Positions 1-9,177 of a DNA stretch of 55,350 nt are shown here, piece by piece. The DNA is from Gammaproteobacteria bacterium (lineage in GTDB: Bacteria; Pseudomonadota; Gammaproteobacteria; Pseudomonadales; Azotimanducaceae): NCBI GenBank assembly GCA_020832055.1, contig JAFIFL010000002.1, positions 1 through 55,350 of the forward strand. The letters run 5' to 3'. Numbering within the stretch: position 1 is the first letter of the stretch; each line of letters begins with the position of its first letter. A program made the translations under genes and the position numbers. The notes under the pieces are model-generated. The model made no database searches, was not told the DNA's origin, and was given only the letters and a program-made list of their open reading frames with translations.

Positions 1-218
1 CCGCAGGCCAGCACCTGCTCAGCCGGAGTGGCGAAACTGATGCCGCAGAAGTCGGCCACGGTTTGCCAGAACGCTTCCGGTTCGGTCACCGACCAGCGCC
101 ACAGCGAGGGATAATCGTTGATGGCTGGATGGCCATCGGCCTGTCGTTGTCGCAGCAAGCGCTGCATGCTGCTGGCTGCGACCCGTTCAGGGTCCGGCTG
201 CCAGAGGATGTCGTTCAT
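1..218 (-). CDS. acetoacetate--CoA ligase (acetoacetyl-CoA synthetase), N-terminal fragment, runs off window start
   Basis: Reverse translation from ATG at 218: MNDILWQPDPERVAASSMQRLLRQRQADGHPAINDYPSLWRWSVTEPEAFWQTVADFCGISFATPAEQV; ACAS-N-like 'LWRWSVTEPEAFW'. Overlaps the preceding FGGY kinase stop by 4 nt (ATGA). Not in the ORF list because partial. Confidence 0.75.
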   Translation of the reverse strand, partial: MNDILWQPDPERVAASSMQRLLRQRQADGHPAINDYPSLWRWSVTEPEAFWQTVADFCGISFATPAEQVLAC

Positions 219-1654
219 GGCCCTTCCATTCTGTGGCCGAGGTGCGCCCGCCATGCCTCCCGGATGTCAGTGCGCTCATCCGCGCTGATTTGTGGCGAGA
301 TCTGCGCAGCCGCATTCGGCGGCGGCAGGGCCTCACCGTCCACGTCCGGGCAGCTCGATGCCAGAGCAGCCCCACCGCGAGCAGTGGATTCCAGCTCCGA
401 CGCAAGCAGTACGGTGGCCCCGGTGAGATCAGCCAGTCGCTGCAGCAGCCAGCGGCTGCGAGCGAGGCCGCCGTCCACGTGCAGGTACTCGCTCACATCC
501 AGGGTCGAGGCGAGGTCCGCACAGCGCTGGGCAATGCCATCGACCACGGCCCGGACGAGTTCGTTGCGGCCGGTCTCGAGGCCCAGGCCGCTGAAGCTGC
601 CGCGCACCTGATCCGCCATGTAGGGTGTGCCGAGCCCCGCCAGCGCCGGGACGAAGATCACGCCGGACCGCCCCGCTGCCGCCATGGCATCGAGTTCCGA
701 CACCGCTTCGAGCACCCCGATGCGCTGCAGCCACTCCACCGCAGCACCCGCAGTGATCACGGTGCCCTCGTGGCAGAACGCATCCTCCACGCCGCCGCTG
801 GCATGGGCCAGACGCCACAGCGGCAGGTCATAGGCCCCTGCCGGCGCTTCGGTGGATACCGCACCCGTGTGGCGGTCGAGCATGGCGGACGTGCCGAGGG
901 TGAGTTTGGCGTCGCCGACGTTCACCACGCCCTGGGCGAAACAGGCGGCCTGCTGATCGCCCGCCCGCGCTGCAATCGGCACTTCGCCACCGAACAGGCT
1001 GCGATCGGTGACACCGACCATGGCATTGCTGGCCACCACTTGCGGGTGCCAAGCAGGTTCCTGACCGAACAGTTCCATGGCCGCGTCGAACCAGCCGCCA
1101 CTGCCGGCATCGTAAAGACCGGTGGTGCCCGCATTGGACGGGTCGGTGACGAAGGCAGCGCCCCCGGTCAGCCAATGGGTGAGCCAGGCGTCAGGCGTTC
1201 CGAGCCGGAGCCGGCCACGGGATGCTGCACTGCGCACCGCGTCATGCCCGGCAGTGAGCCACTCGAACTTGGTGCAGCTGGCAAGGGTGTTCACAGGCAG
1301 CCCCATCGTGCGCAGCTCCTGCACCCGGGCCAGGGTGCGCCGGTCCTGCCAGCCGATCACCGGTGCCAGTGGCGCGCCCGTATCCGCATCCCAGGCCACC
1401 ACGCTGCTGCGCTGATTGACGATGCCCACCGCCCGCAGATCAGCGGCGCTGCAGCCTGCGTCCTTCAGGGCCGCGGAGATCACTTCAAGGCTGCTGCTGC
1501 AGAACTCGTTGGCATCCTGCTCGACGCGATCCGACGCAGGGAAAGCCACCGTCAGACGCTGGTAGGCCTGACCGAGCACCTGCCCGGCCGCATCGAACAC
1601 CACCGCCCGGACGCCGGTGGTGCCCAGATCCAGACTGAGAATGGGTCCGCTCAT
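215..1654 (-). CDS. FGGY-family carbohydrate kinase (glycerol kinase-like)
   Basis: N-term 'ILSLDLGTTGVRAVVFD', 'GWQDRRT', 'LTLGTSAMLD', C-term 'LHVDGGLARSRWLLQRLADLTG' typical of FGGY kinases. Confidence 0.88.
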   Translation of the reverse strand: MSGPILSLDLGTTGVRAVVFDAAGQVLGQAYQRLTVAFPASDRVEQDANEFCSSSLEVISAALKDAGCSAADLRAVGIVNQRSSVVAWDADTGAPLAPVIGWQDRRTLARVQELRTMGLPVNTLASCTKFEWLTAGHDAVRSAASRGRLRLGTPDAWLTHWLTGGAAFVTDPSNAGTTGLYDAGSGGWFDAAMELFGQEPAWHPQVVASNAMVGVTDRSLFGGEVPIAARAGDQQAACFAQGVVNVGDAKLTLGTSAMLDRHTGAVSTEAPAGAYDLPLWRLAHASGGVEDAFCHEGTVITAGAAVEWLQRIGVLEAVSELDAMAAAGRSGVIFVPALAGLGTPYMADQVRGSFSGLGLETGRNELVRAVVDGIAQRCADLASTLDVSEYLHVDGGLARSRWLLQRLADLTGATVLLASELESTARGGAALASSCPDVDGEALPPPNAAAQISPQISADERTDIREAWRAHLGHRMEGP

Positions 1655-1683
1655 GGCGTCAGCCTCCTGGCCTCATCGCGGGA

Positions 1684-3078
1684 TCAGCGCGGGATCAGGA
1701 CGCCCGGATTCATCAGGTCGCCCGGATCCAGCGCGCGCTTCACGCTGCGCAAAAGCTCCACGCCCGCGTCGCCGATTTCCGTGGCCAGCCAGTCGCGACG
1801 CACCCGACCGATGCCGTGGTGATGAGCGATGCCCGCACCGCATTCCGCTGCGGCTTCCATGGCACCGCGCCAACAGGCGTCGTAGGCCGCGACCATGGCG
1901 TCCCGTTCCGGCGCCAGGGCGAACGTGAAGTAGAGGTTGGCACCGGAGCGGTAGGCGTGGGAAGAGTGGGCGGACGCGGCCACCAGCCCCGGCACTGCCT
2001 CGAAGCGGGCCAGCGTGGCCTCGTAGAGGCTGTTCAGCCGCTTCCAGTCCGTCGCCACCTCGATGGTGTCCACCACCAGCCCCTGCTCGAACAGTTCGCG
2101 CCAGCTAGGCACCGTATTGCGATGGGCAAACCAGTCGTCCACGGTCTGCTTGTCCGCCGGCTCCCCGCCCCGCACGGCGCAGAGTTCCGCCACCGCCGAC
2201 GCTTCGACTTGGGTGTGGGCCTCGGGTCCCTCATGCAGGAAGATCAGCATGGCCCGACCCGCCGGGCAAGTGTGCCGGAAATGACGGCGGCTCTCCCGGG
2301 CATCGTAGAGCCGGACCACCGGCGGTCGCCAACCGCGCCGCAGGACTTCACGCATGGCCTCGATGCCGCGAGCGAAGTCGGCGAAGTGGAAGGCCTGACG
2401 GATGCCGCTTTCAGCCACGGGGCGCAGCGAGAACGTGACCTCTGTGACGACACCGAGGGTGCCCTCGCTGCCGAGCAGGAGCTGACGCAGATCCGGGCCG
2501 GCCGCCGCGCGCGGGGTGGCCCTGGAACGGAACAGGGAACCGTCCGGCAGCACCGCTTCGAGATCGTAGAGGAGGTCCTCGGTATTGCCGTAGGCCGTGG
2601 AGAACTGACCGGAGGCCCGGGTCGCCACCCAGCCGCCCACGGTGGACAGGGCGATGGACTGGGGCCAGTTGCCGATGGTGAAGCCTTTCGCGGCCACCGC
2701 GTTCTCGGCGTCGCTGCCCAGGGTGCCGGCGCCGAAGGTGGCGAGCATATTGTGATCGTCGAAGTTCACGAGGCCGGCCAGGCCGCGGGTGGACAGCACC
2801 ACCTGATCGCGGTCCGCCAGCACCCCGCCGCAGACACCGGAACCACCCCCGCGGGTGACCATGGCGGTGTCGTGAGCGCGACAAATGCGCACCGCTTCGG
2901 CCATGTCAGCACTGCTCTTCGGCGTCACCACCGCCAGCGGCAGCGGCTGCGGTTCACCCAGCCAGTCCAGCAATTCCGATCGGGCCCAGTAGTCCCGGCC
3001 GTGGGCTGTGAGGGTCGCGTCATCCGTGGCCACGGCATCGCCGAGTGCCGCGGTGAGGGCGGTCAGTACCTTACTCAA
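1684..3078 (-). CDS. FAD-binding oxidase, alkyldihydroxyacetonephosphate synthase (AGPS)-like
   Basis: FAD_binding_4-type 'VVTPKSSADMAEAVRICRAHDTAMVTRGGGSGVCGG', 'LLLGSEGTLGVVTEVTFSLRP'; C-term 'AGIAHHHGIGRVRRDWLA...LDPGDLMNPGVL' AGPS-like. Start chosen at TTG 3078 because GGGGAG RBS precedes it; the ORF track extends to 3225 into glpD. Confidence 0.8.
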   Translation of the reverse strand: MSKVLTALTAALGDAVATDDATLTAHGRDYWARSELLDWLGEPQPLPLAVVTPKSSADMAEAVRICRAHDTAMVTRGGGSGVCGGVLADRDQVVLSTRGLAGLVNFDDHNMLATFGAGTLGSDAENAVAAKGFTIGNWPQSIALSTVGGWVATRASGQFSTAYGNTEDLLYDLEAVLPDGSLFRSRATPRAAAGPDLRQLLLGSEGTLGVVTEVTFSLRPVAESGIRQAFHFADFARGIEAMREVLRRGWRPPVVRLYDARESRRHFRHTCPAGRAMLIFLHEGPEAHTQVEASAVAELCAVRGGEPADKQTVDDWFAHRNTVPSWRELFEQGLVVDTIEVATDWKRLNSLYEATLARFEAVPGLVAASAHSSHAYRSGANLYFTFALAPERDAMVAAYDACWRGAMEAAAECGAGIAHHHGIGRVRRDWLATEIGDAGVELLRSVKRALDPGDLMNPGVLIPR

Positions 3079-3100
3079 GTGCTCTCCCCTTCTTCGATGG

Positions 3101-4729
3101 TCAATGCTGAAACGACATCTCCTGACGGTAGCGCTGCCGCACTTGCTCGATCTGACGATGCTGCTCGGCTGCGTCCCAGCCGAGCAGCTCCGCCATGCGT
3201 GCAGCCGCCGGCGCCAGCAGCGCATCCCGCTCCGCCGGGCTGTACCAGGCCGCCCGCGTGCGACGGTAAATCAGGTCTTCGAGACTGTACGCCGCCTCCA
3301 TGTTCACCGCCCAGTCCACCTCACCCCGGAGGACTTCACCCTTCGTCACCAGCGGCTCCGCACCAGCTGCGAGAACGTCCCTGGCCTCCGTGCCGTAAAG
3401 GCGAACCAAGCGCTCAGCGCAGGACTGTCCAAGATTGCCCATTCCCGGCAGTGACTTGGCGAGATGTTCGAGGTCGCCGGCGAAATCGCCGCCGGGCAGG
3501 GGTTGCAGTTCGGGAGGCGGCGGCAGCGTTCGACCGAGTTGTTCGCCCACCTTGACCATGATGTCCTCGGCCATCTTGCGAAAGCCGGTGAGTTTACCGC
3601 CGGCAATGGTGACCATGCCGCCTGGGCCGATCCAGATCTCGTCCTTGCGCGACATCTCCTTGGCCTGCTTGCCGGGCTCGGCAATGAGGGGGCGCAATCC
3701 AGACCAGGCCGCGATGACGTCAGCCGCCGTCAGGTCGGCAACGTCGAAGTAGCGATTCACCGGCTCCAGCAGGTAGCGGACGTCTTCGGCGTCGATCTCG
3801 GGCCAGCGCCAGTCATCGCCCTGGTAGGTGGTGTCCGTGGTACCGAGATAGACCGTATCCCCGCGAGGAATGGCGAAGATGGAGCGCTTGTCCTCGGCGG
3901 TCATCACCACCAGATTGCGCACGGGCAGCCGACTGGCGGGCAAGACGATGTGCACGCCCTTGGAGAGGTGGAGGCGGGATCCTTCCCGCTTCGCTTCGAG
4001 CCCTGCCACGCGATCGGCCCAGGGTCCGGCAGCATTCACTACCACCCGGGCTCGAATTTCAGGCTCACTCGCGTCCTGCGCGCAGCGCCCACGTACGCCG
4101 ACCACTTGGCCGTCTTCCTGGCCGCCTTCTCTCAGGAGAGACACTGCTTCCAGGTGCGAGGCGATGACCGCGCCGGCACCCGCTGCTGCTCGCAGGGTGG
4201 CGAGCACCAGCCGGGAGTCGTCAGTGAGATACTCACGGTAAGCGCAGGCGTGGGGGTGCAGGCGCTGATCGAGCTTCGGTTCGTGGTAGGCGAGTTCCTC
4301 ACCGCTCCAGTTGCGATGCAGGTCGGCCTCGGCCACGGCGCCGAGCTTTTCGTAGGCGGTGATGCCGGTGCGGAATTTGAGCAGGCCCATGCGGGATTTG
4401 GCCGGTACCAGCATCCAGTAGGGTTCAGCAAGGTGAGGCGCAAGGCGATGCACGGCCTTGCGCTCCAGGGCCGTTTCCCGCACCAGGGCGATGTCGCCCA
4501 TGGCCAGATATCGCAGCCCGCCATGGATCAGCTTGGAGGACCGGCTCGAGGTGCCCACCGCGAAGTCATCGGCCTCGATCAACGCCACCGACAGGCCACG
4601 CAGGGCCGCGTCGCGGGCGATCCCGGCACCGGTGATGCCACCACCGATGATGAGCACATCGAAGGTCTCCGCTGTCAAACGGGCCAACGTTGCGGCCCGG
4701 CCTCCGGCGGACAAGGCGCTTGCAGTCAT
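3101..4729 (-). CDS. glpD: glycerol-3-phosphate dehydrogenase/oxidase
   Basis: 'FDVLIIGGGITGAGIARDAALRGLSVALIEADDFAVGTSSRSSKLIHGGLRYL' and 'VVNAAGPWADRVAG' are diagnostic of GlpD/GlpO. Start at ATG 4729. Confidence 0.92.
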   Translation of the reverse strand: MTASALSAGGRAATLARLTAETFDVLIIGGGITGAGIARDAALRGLSVALIEADDFAVGTSSRSSKLIHGGLRYLAMGDIALVRETALERKAVHRLAPHLAEPYWMLVPAKSRMGLLKFRTGITAYEKLGAVAEADLHRNWSGEELAYHEPKLDQRLHPHACAYREYLTDDSRLVLATLRAAAGAGAVIASHLEAVSLLREGGQEDGQVVGVRGRCAQDASEPEIRARVVVNAAGPWADRVAGLEAKREGSRLHLSKGVHIVLPASRLPVRNLVVMTAEDKRSIFAIPRGDTVYLGTTDTTYQGDDWRWPEIDAEDVRYLLEPVNRYFDVADLTAADVIAAWSGLRPLIAEPGKQAKEMSRKDEIWIGPGGMVTIAGGKLTGFRKMAEDIMVKVGEQLGRTLPPPPELQPLPGGDFAGDLEHLAKSLPGMGNLGQSCAERLVRLYGTEARDVLAAGAEPLVTKGEVLRGEVDWAVNMEAAYSLEDLIYRRTRAAWYSPAERDALLAPAAARMAELLGWDAAEQHRQIEQVRQRYRQEMSFQH

Positions 4730-4845
4730 GCTTGGCTTCCCAGCTGAGGCACAGCGCGCAGGGTCGCACATTTCGCCGAGCACGGGCAGTCGATAGGCCT
4801 GTGGTAGCCTGCCGCGATGTCCGGACCTGATGAGCGAACGCTGAC

Positions 4846-5235
4846 ATGAAACAGGTCGTCTGCGCCGTCGTCATGGACGGTGCGCAGATCCTGCTCGCAC
4901 GGCGCGCGGAGGGCGAGCATCTCGCCGGTCTCTGGGAACTGCCCGGCGGCAAGGTGGAGCCCGGCGAATCCTTGGCGGATGCCCTGACGCGGGAGCTGAT
5001 GGAGGAGCTCGGGGTGGGCGCGCGGGTGGGCGCGGAACTCACCCGCAGCATTCATCACTACGAACGCGGCAGCATCGAGCTCATTGCCCTGGCCACCCAG
5101 CTCGATGGCGGGATCACCCGCCTGAGCGTCCACGATGCCGTGCAGTGGTATTCCGCCGACGAACTCGCTGGTCTGCCCATTGCACCGGCGGACATTCCGC
5201 TGCTCGACGTCATTCTCGCCGGCGCGAGGGCCTGA
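4846..5235 (+). CDS. mutT: NUDIX hydrolase, MutT-like (8-oxo-dGTP diphosphatase)
   Basis: Nudix box '[24 protein letters not shown]'; small 129-aa protein beginning [20 protein letters not shown]. Confidence 0.88.
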   Translation: MKQVVCAVVMDGAQILLARRAEGEHLAGLWELPGGKVEPGESLADALTRELMEELGVGARVGAELTRSIHHYERGSIELIALATQLDGGITRLSVHDAVQWYSADELAGLPIAPADIPLLDVILAGARA

Positions 5236-5241
5236 AGGACA

Positions 5242-5886
5242 TCATTCGTCTGCCGGTTCCGGCGGCGATGCGTGCTGGGCGAGAAAGTCCTCGGTGGTGT
5301 TGGTCCGGGGAAAGTCGGTATCCGGCTGCGGGACTTCGAGGAACGCACACAGCGGACCCCAGCCCTCGGCGGCCTCGAAGACCAGCAGGCGATCCGCAGG
5401 TGCTTCGGCAATCACCGTCTCCACATGCCGTTCATAAGCAGCCAGCACATGGTCGCGGTCGTCCATGCGGCCATCGAAGATGCGGTTCCAGATGATTTCC
5501 TCCGCCCAGCGTCCGAACTGCCGCAGGCCCGGGTCGTCGCTGTTCGCCGCCGCCATGCTCGACGGATAGATGGTGTTCATCACGCTCTCGTACCAGCGCT
5601 CCGGATCGCGGGTGGACAGGATCACCTTCGCCTCCGGGAAGGCCGCCAGCTGTTCCCGCCAGAGGTTGCAGGCCGGCCAGTCCACCGCGGCCCGATAGCC
5701 CTGGTAGAGGGCATGCCAGTCGATGGCTTCGCCCCGATGGGCCGCGGCCCAGACCGGAATGTGCTGCGGATGCTCGAATACCTCGGTCATGTGATAACAC
5801 TTGTCGAATCCGAGCTGCTCCAGGGCCACCTTCAGCGACAGGGTGCCCGTCCGGCCGAAGCCGGCGCCGATGACCTGCAGTGACAT
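5242..5886 (-). CDS. sulfotransferase family protein
   Basis: 'QVIGAGFGRTGTLSLKVALEQLGFDKCYHMTEVFEHP' (5'-PSB-like loop) and 'KVILSTRDPERWYESV' (3'-PB-like). Confidence 0.82.
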   Translation of the reverse strand: MSLQVIGAGFGRTGTLSLKVALEQLGFDKCYHMTEVFEHPQHIPVWAAAHRGEAIDWHALYQGYRAAVDWPACNLWREQLAAFPEAKVILSTRDPERWYESVMNTIYPSSMAAANSDDPGLRQFGRWAEEIIWNRIFDGRMDDRDHVLAAYERHVETVIAEAPADRLLVFEAAEGWGPLCAFLEVPQPDTDFPRTNTTEDFLAQHASPPEPADE

Positions 5887-6017
5887 GACTTGCTTCCTCC
5901 CCAGGGAACGGCCGCCGACAATGGGCCATGATGAGACATCCTAACGCTTCGCGCATCGGTGAGACATGCGGGCTACAATCCCGCCCCTGGCCAGCGACTC
6001 AATCCAAGAGGTGAACG

Positions 6018-7154
6018 ATGAAGTCCAAAGTCTGCGACATGCTCGGGATCGAATTTCCCCTGTTTGCGTTCAGCCACTGCCGCGACGTGGTGGCGGCCGT
6101 CAGCAAGGCCGGCGGCTTCGGCGTGCTCGGTGCGGCCGGCCATCGCCCGGAAAGCCTCGAGGTGGAGCTGAAGTGGATCGACGAGCACGTGGACGGCAAG
6201 CCCTACGGCGTCGACCTGATCGTACCCACCAGCATGGCCAACAAGGATGGCAGCTTCTCAGCAGAGCAGATCGAGTCGGCCATTCCGCCCGAGCACAAGG
6301 CTTACGTGGAAGGCATCCTTGCCCAGCATGGGGTCGACACCAAGGGCCTGTGGGACCGCAAGCTCGACTCCAGCTTCGCTGCCGGCATGCGTGAGACCGG
6401 CGCCGCGGCCATTCTCGACGTGGCTTTCGCTCACCCCATTAAAATGATCGTCAACGCCCTCGGGGTACCGCCGAAGATCATGATGGATCGGGCCCGCGCC
6501 GAAGGTGTGGCGGTGGGCGCGCTGACCGGCGCCCCGGAGCATGCCATCAAGCATGCGGAGGCAGGCGTGGACATCCTCATCGTCTCCGGCACCGAGGCTG
6601 GCGGGCATTGCGGCGAGATTTCCACCCTCGTGCTCGTGCCCGAAGTGATCGAGGCCCTGAAGCCCTACGGCGACATTCCGGTCCTGGCCGCCGGCGGCAT
6701 CGTCACCGGCCGGCAGATGGCGGCATGCATGGCCATGGGCGCGGCCGGCGCCTGGACCGGGTCGGTCTGGCTGACCACAGCCGAGGCGGAAACCAATCCC
6801 GCGGTGAAAGAGAAGATGCTCGCGGCCAACTCCCGGCAGACCGTGCGGTCGCGGAGCCGGACCGGCAAGTACACCCGCCAGCTGCGCTCCGCCTGGACCG
6901 ATGCCTGGCAGGCCGACGAAGCCCCGGTGCCGCTGGCCATGCCCCTGCAGAGCCTCGTGTCCGAGCCGGCCCTGTCGCGCATCAACAAGCTGGCGGAGTC
7001 CGGCGATCCGGGCGCGAAGCAGCTCGCTACCTACTGGGTGGGCCAGGGCGTGGGCCTGATGAACTCGCCGCAGTCGGTACGAGCCGTGGTGCAGGACTTC
7101 ATGGAGGATTTTGCAGCGGCCGCCGAGCGTATGGCCGGGATCATGGAAGACTGA
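6018..7154 (+). CDS. nitronate monooxygenase / 2-nitropropane dioxygenase-family flavin oxidoreductase
   Basis: 'GIEFPLFAFSHCRDVVAAVSKAGGFGVLGAAGHRPE', 'IVSGTEAGGHCGEISTLVLVPEVI', 'PVLAAGGIVTGRQMAACMAMGAAGAWTGSVWL'. Confidence 0.87.
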   Translation: MKSKVCDMLGIEFPLFAFSHCRDVVAAVSKAGGFGVLGAAGHRPESLEVELKWIDEHVDGKPYGVDLIVPTSMANKDGSFSAEQIESAIPPEHKAYVEGILAQHGVDTKGLWDRKLDSSFAAGMRETGAAAILDVAFAHPIKMIVNALGVPPKIMMDRARAEGVAVGALTGAPEHAIKHAEAGVDILIVSGTEAGGHCGEISTLVLVPEVIEALKPYGDIPVLAAGGIVTGRQMAACMAMGAAGAWTGSVWLTTAEAETNPAVKEKMLAANSRQTVRSRSRTGKYTRQLRSAWTDAWQADEAPVPLAMPLQSLVSEPALSRINKLAESGDPGAKQLATYWVGQGVGLMNSPQSVRAVVQDFMEDFAAAAERMAGIMED

Positions 7155-7164
7155 TCACCCGACC

Positions 7165-7584
7165 GTGAGCCAGCCAGCCTTTGAACTGCACCCTCAGCTT
7201 GCCGCCGACACCTTCGTCGTCGGCGAGCTGCCGCTGTCCAGACTGCTGCTCATGAACGATGCCCGCTTTCCCTGGTGCATCCTCGTCCCCCGTCGCCAGC
7301 GACTACGGGATCTGCACGAGCTCGATGCAGCCGACAGTGGCGAACTCTTCGCCGAAATCCGTCAGCTGTCCCTGCGACTGCTCGCCCTCGGCGACGTGGA
7401 TAAGCTCAACGTCGCCGCCCTCGGCAACCGCGTCCCGCAGCTCCATGTTCACGTCATCGCCCGACGCACCACGGACGCCGCATGGCCCGACCCGGTCTGG
7501 GGCTGGGGGACGGCACAACCCTACCCTCGAATCCATGCTGAATCATGGCTTGACGAACTCCGCGCCGGCCTCGAACTGTCCTGA
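7165..7584 (+). CDS. HIT family protein
   Basis: 'LNVAALGNRVPQLHVHVIARR' HIT motif; GTG start at 7165 shortly after the previous stop. Confidence 0.85.
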   Translation: MSQPAFELHPQLAADTFVVGELPLSRLLLMNDARFPWCILVPRRQRLRDLHELDAADSGELFAEIRQLSLRLLALGDVDKLNVAALGNRVPQLHVHVIARRTTDAAWPDPVWGWGTAQPYPRIHAESWLDELRAGLELS

Positions 7585-7651
7585 GTACAGCTTGACCGCT
7601 CACCCTGGCTCAGGGAGATTGGAGGCCAGGAGAGAGCATGAGGCTGCCATC

Positions 7652-8437
7652 ATGAGTGCCAGCGCCCATCGGCGACTGCAGCGGGCCCTGAATGGGCTCG
7701 ACGCGGCGGAGGATCTGCTCTCGGCAGCGGCCCAGGTGAAAGCCATCGGCAGGGACCTCGGCCTGAGCCACCCGGCGGTGGTCGATGACTATTCCCAGCG
7801 CCGCCTGCTCACCGCCGAGAACGGCTGTGCCCTGGCCGAGCTGTTCGGCTGGGAGCCCGAGATCCAGGCGGAATGGGAAGACTACAGCCTGACGCGCATC
7901 TGCCCGGTCGGCGCCGTATGCCGGGTCACGACCCGGCCGTTCGCCTGGGATGCGGCCACCATGGCAGCGCTGGCGCGGGAAATCGCCGGTCGCTCCGGTC
8001 AGCGCTGGAACCTCACCCCTGAGCGCGGCATCGTCGGCGGCATCAGTGTCCCGATCCACCTGCCGCGCTGTGGCGTCGGCACGGTCGGCTGGATCAGTCG
8101 CGACCCGGATCTGGATCTCGACGCCATCCTGGCCGAGCACGGCCAGCTGCTGCGACTGGCAGCACTGCGGATGATGGACATCGTCTACGCCGGTCGCGAG
8201 GATGACGGCAGCGAGTCGCTGCCCACCGTGCTCAGTCAGCGCGAGATCGAGTGCCTGACCTGGGTCGCCCTTGGGCGTACGGATGCCGAGGTCGCCGGAC
8301 TCATCCATCGCTCCACCACCACCGCACGCTTCCACGTGGAAAACGCCATCAGCAAGCTGGGCGCCCGCAACCGGACCCAGGCCGTGGCCATCGCCTGCCA
8401 GCGGGGCCTGATCCAACCCACCTGCGACGATCACTGA
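7652..8437 (+). CDS. LuxR-type transcriptional regulator (autoinducer-binding-like domain + LuxR HTH)
   Basis: C-term 'LSQREIECLTWVALGRTDAEVAGLIHRSTTTARFHVENAISKLGARNRTQAVAIA' = LuxR HTH; N-domain 'WEDYSLTRICPVGAVCRVTTRPFAWD' resembles autoinducer-binding domain. Start MSASAHRR at 7652. Confidence 0.85.
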   Translation: MSASAHRRLQRALNGLDAAEDLLSAAAQVKAIGRDLGLSHPAVVDDYSQRRLLTAENGCALAELFGWEPEIQAEWEDYSLTRICPVGAVCRVTTRPFAWDAATMAALAREIAGRSGQRWNLTPERGIVGGISVPIHLPRCGVGTVGWISRDPDLDLDAILAEHGQLLRLAALRMMDIVYAGREDDGSESLPTVLSQREIECLTWVALGRTDAEVAGLIHRSTTTARFHVENAISKLGARNRTQAVAIACQRGLIQPTCDDH

Positions 8438-8548
8438 AGGCCCGCCTCCCAACAGTCCCGCGCCCGGAACTGCCCTGCCGACCCGGATGCCGGTAGCATG
8501 CGCTGCCCCCGTACGACCCAACCCGTCCGCCAGCCTTGAGAGCAGCAT

Positions 8549-8836
8549 GTGCCGCCCGAGTCCCGCCTTCATCCTTTGACACTCGACGCCCGCTGGCCCT
8601 TCGACGTCCGCCGCAGTCCCTTCTATTACGGCTGGACGATCTGGCTTCTGCCCACGCTGGGATTCCTGATGAGCGTGCCCGGCCAGACCATGGGCATGGC
8701 CGTGTTCACGGATCCCCTGATCGACGCCTTGGGCCTGTCGCGAACGGAACTGTCCACGGCCTACTTCTTCGGCACCGTTGCCAGTGCCCTGCTTCTCACC
8801 CGCGGCGGCCGCTGGTTCGACCGCTTCGGAGCCCTT
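8549..8836 (+). pseudogene. truncated MFS transporter (N-terminal ~95 aa only)
   Basis: 'SPFYYGWTIWLLPTLGFLMSVPGQTMGMAVFTDPLIDALGLSRTELSTAYFFGTVASALLLTRGGRWFDRFGA' is MFS-like (TM1-2 + GRxxDRFG loop), then homology-like content stops and the ORF continues into low-complexity/non-MFS sequence. Confidence 0.7.
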
Positions 8837-9058
8837 ACACAGCCAGCGCGCCAGCCGCGCCTCGACCATGTGAAAGCGGGTGCATGCCGCTGCTCACTTT
8901 GTGCGATACCGCACCGAAAATGTTGTCGAATGAGGAACACACTGCCCACGGATGCCTCCCCGGGCATCCAGAACCACGGGCATTCAGGCGCACAGTCGGC
9001 TGAAGCGCATCGTGATCGGCCCCCCACCGTCTCGGTCGAAGCCCGTGTCGCCCGGCCA

Positions 9059-9073
9059 CCCCCCCCCCCCCCC
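9059..9073. repeat. C15 homopolymer tract
   Basis: Fifteen consecutive C (…ggcca-CCCCCCCCCCCCCCC-gggcagg), followed by an 8-bp hairpin GGCAGGCA/TGCCTGCC (9075-9100). Confidence 0.9.
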
Positions 9074-9177
9074 GGGCAGGCACTCTCCCTGATGCCTGCC
9101 GGCACAGAAATTGGGAGCCTTCGAGCAGAGGAAAACAGCCAATCGAGCGGGCAACCAGGCACTGAACAGAATCGACG

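Noticed and set aside
1816-3555. 579-aa plus-strand ORF
   Set aside because: Antisense to the AGPS-like and glpD genes; no domain signal.
3464-4747. 427-aa plus-strand ORF
   Set aside because: Antisense to glpD, which has clear motifs.
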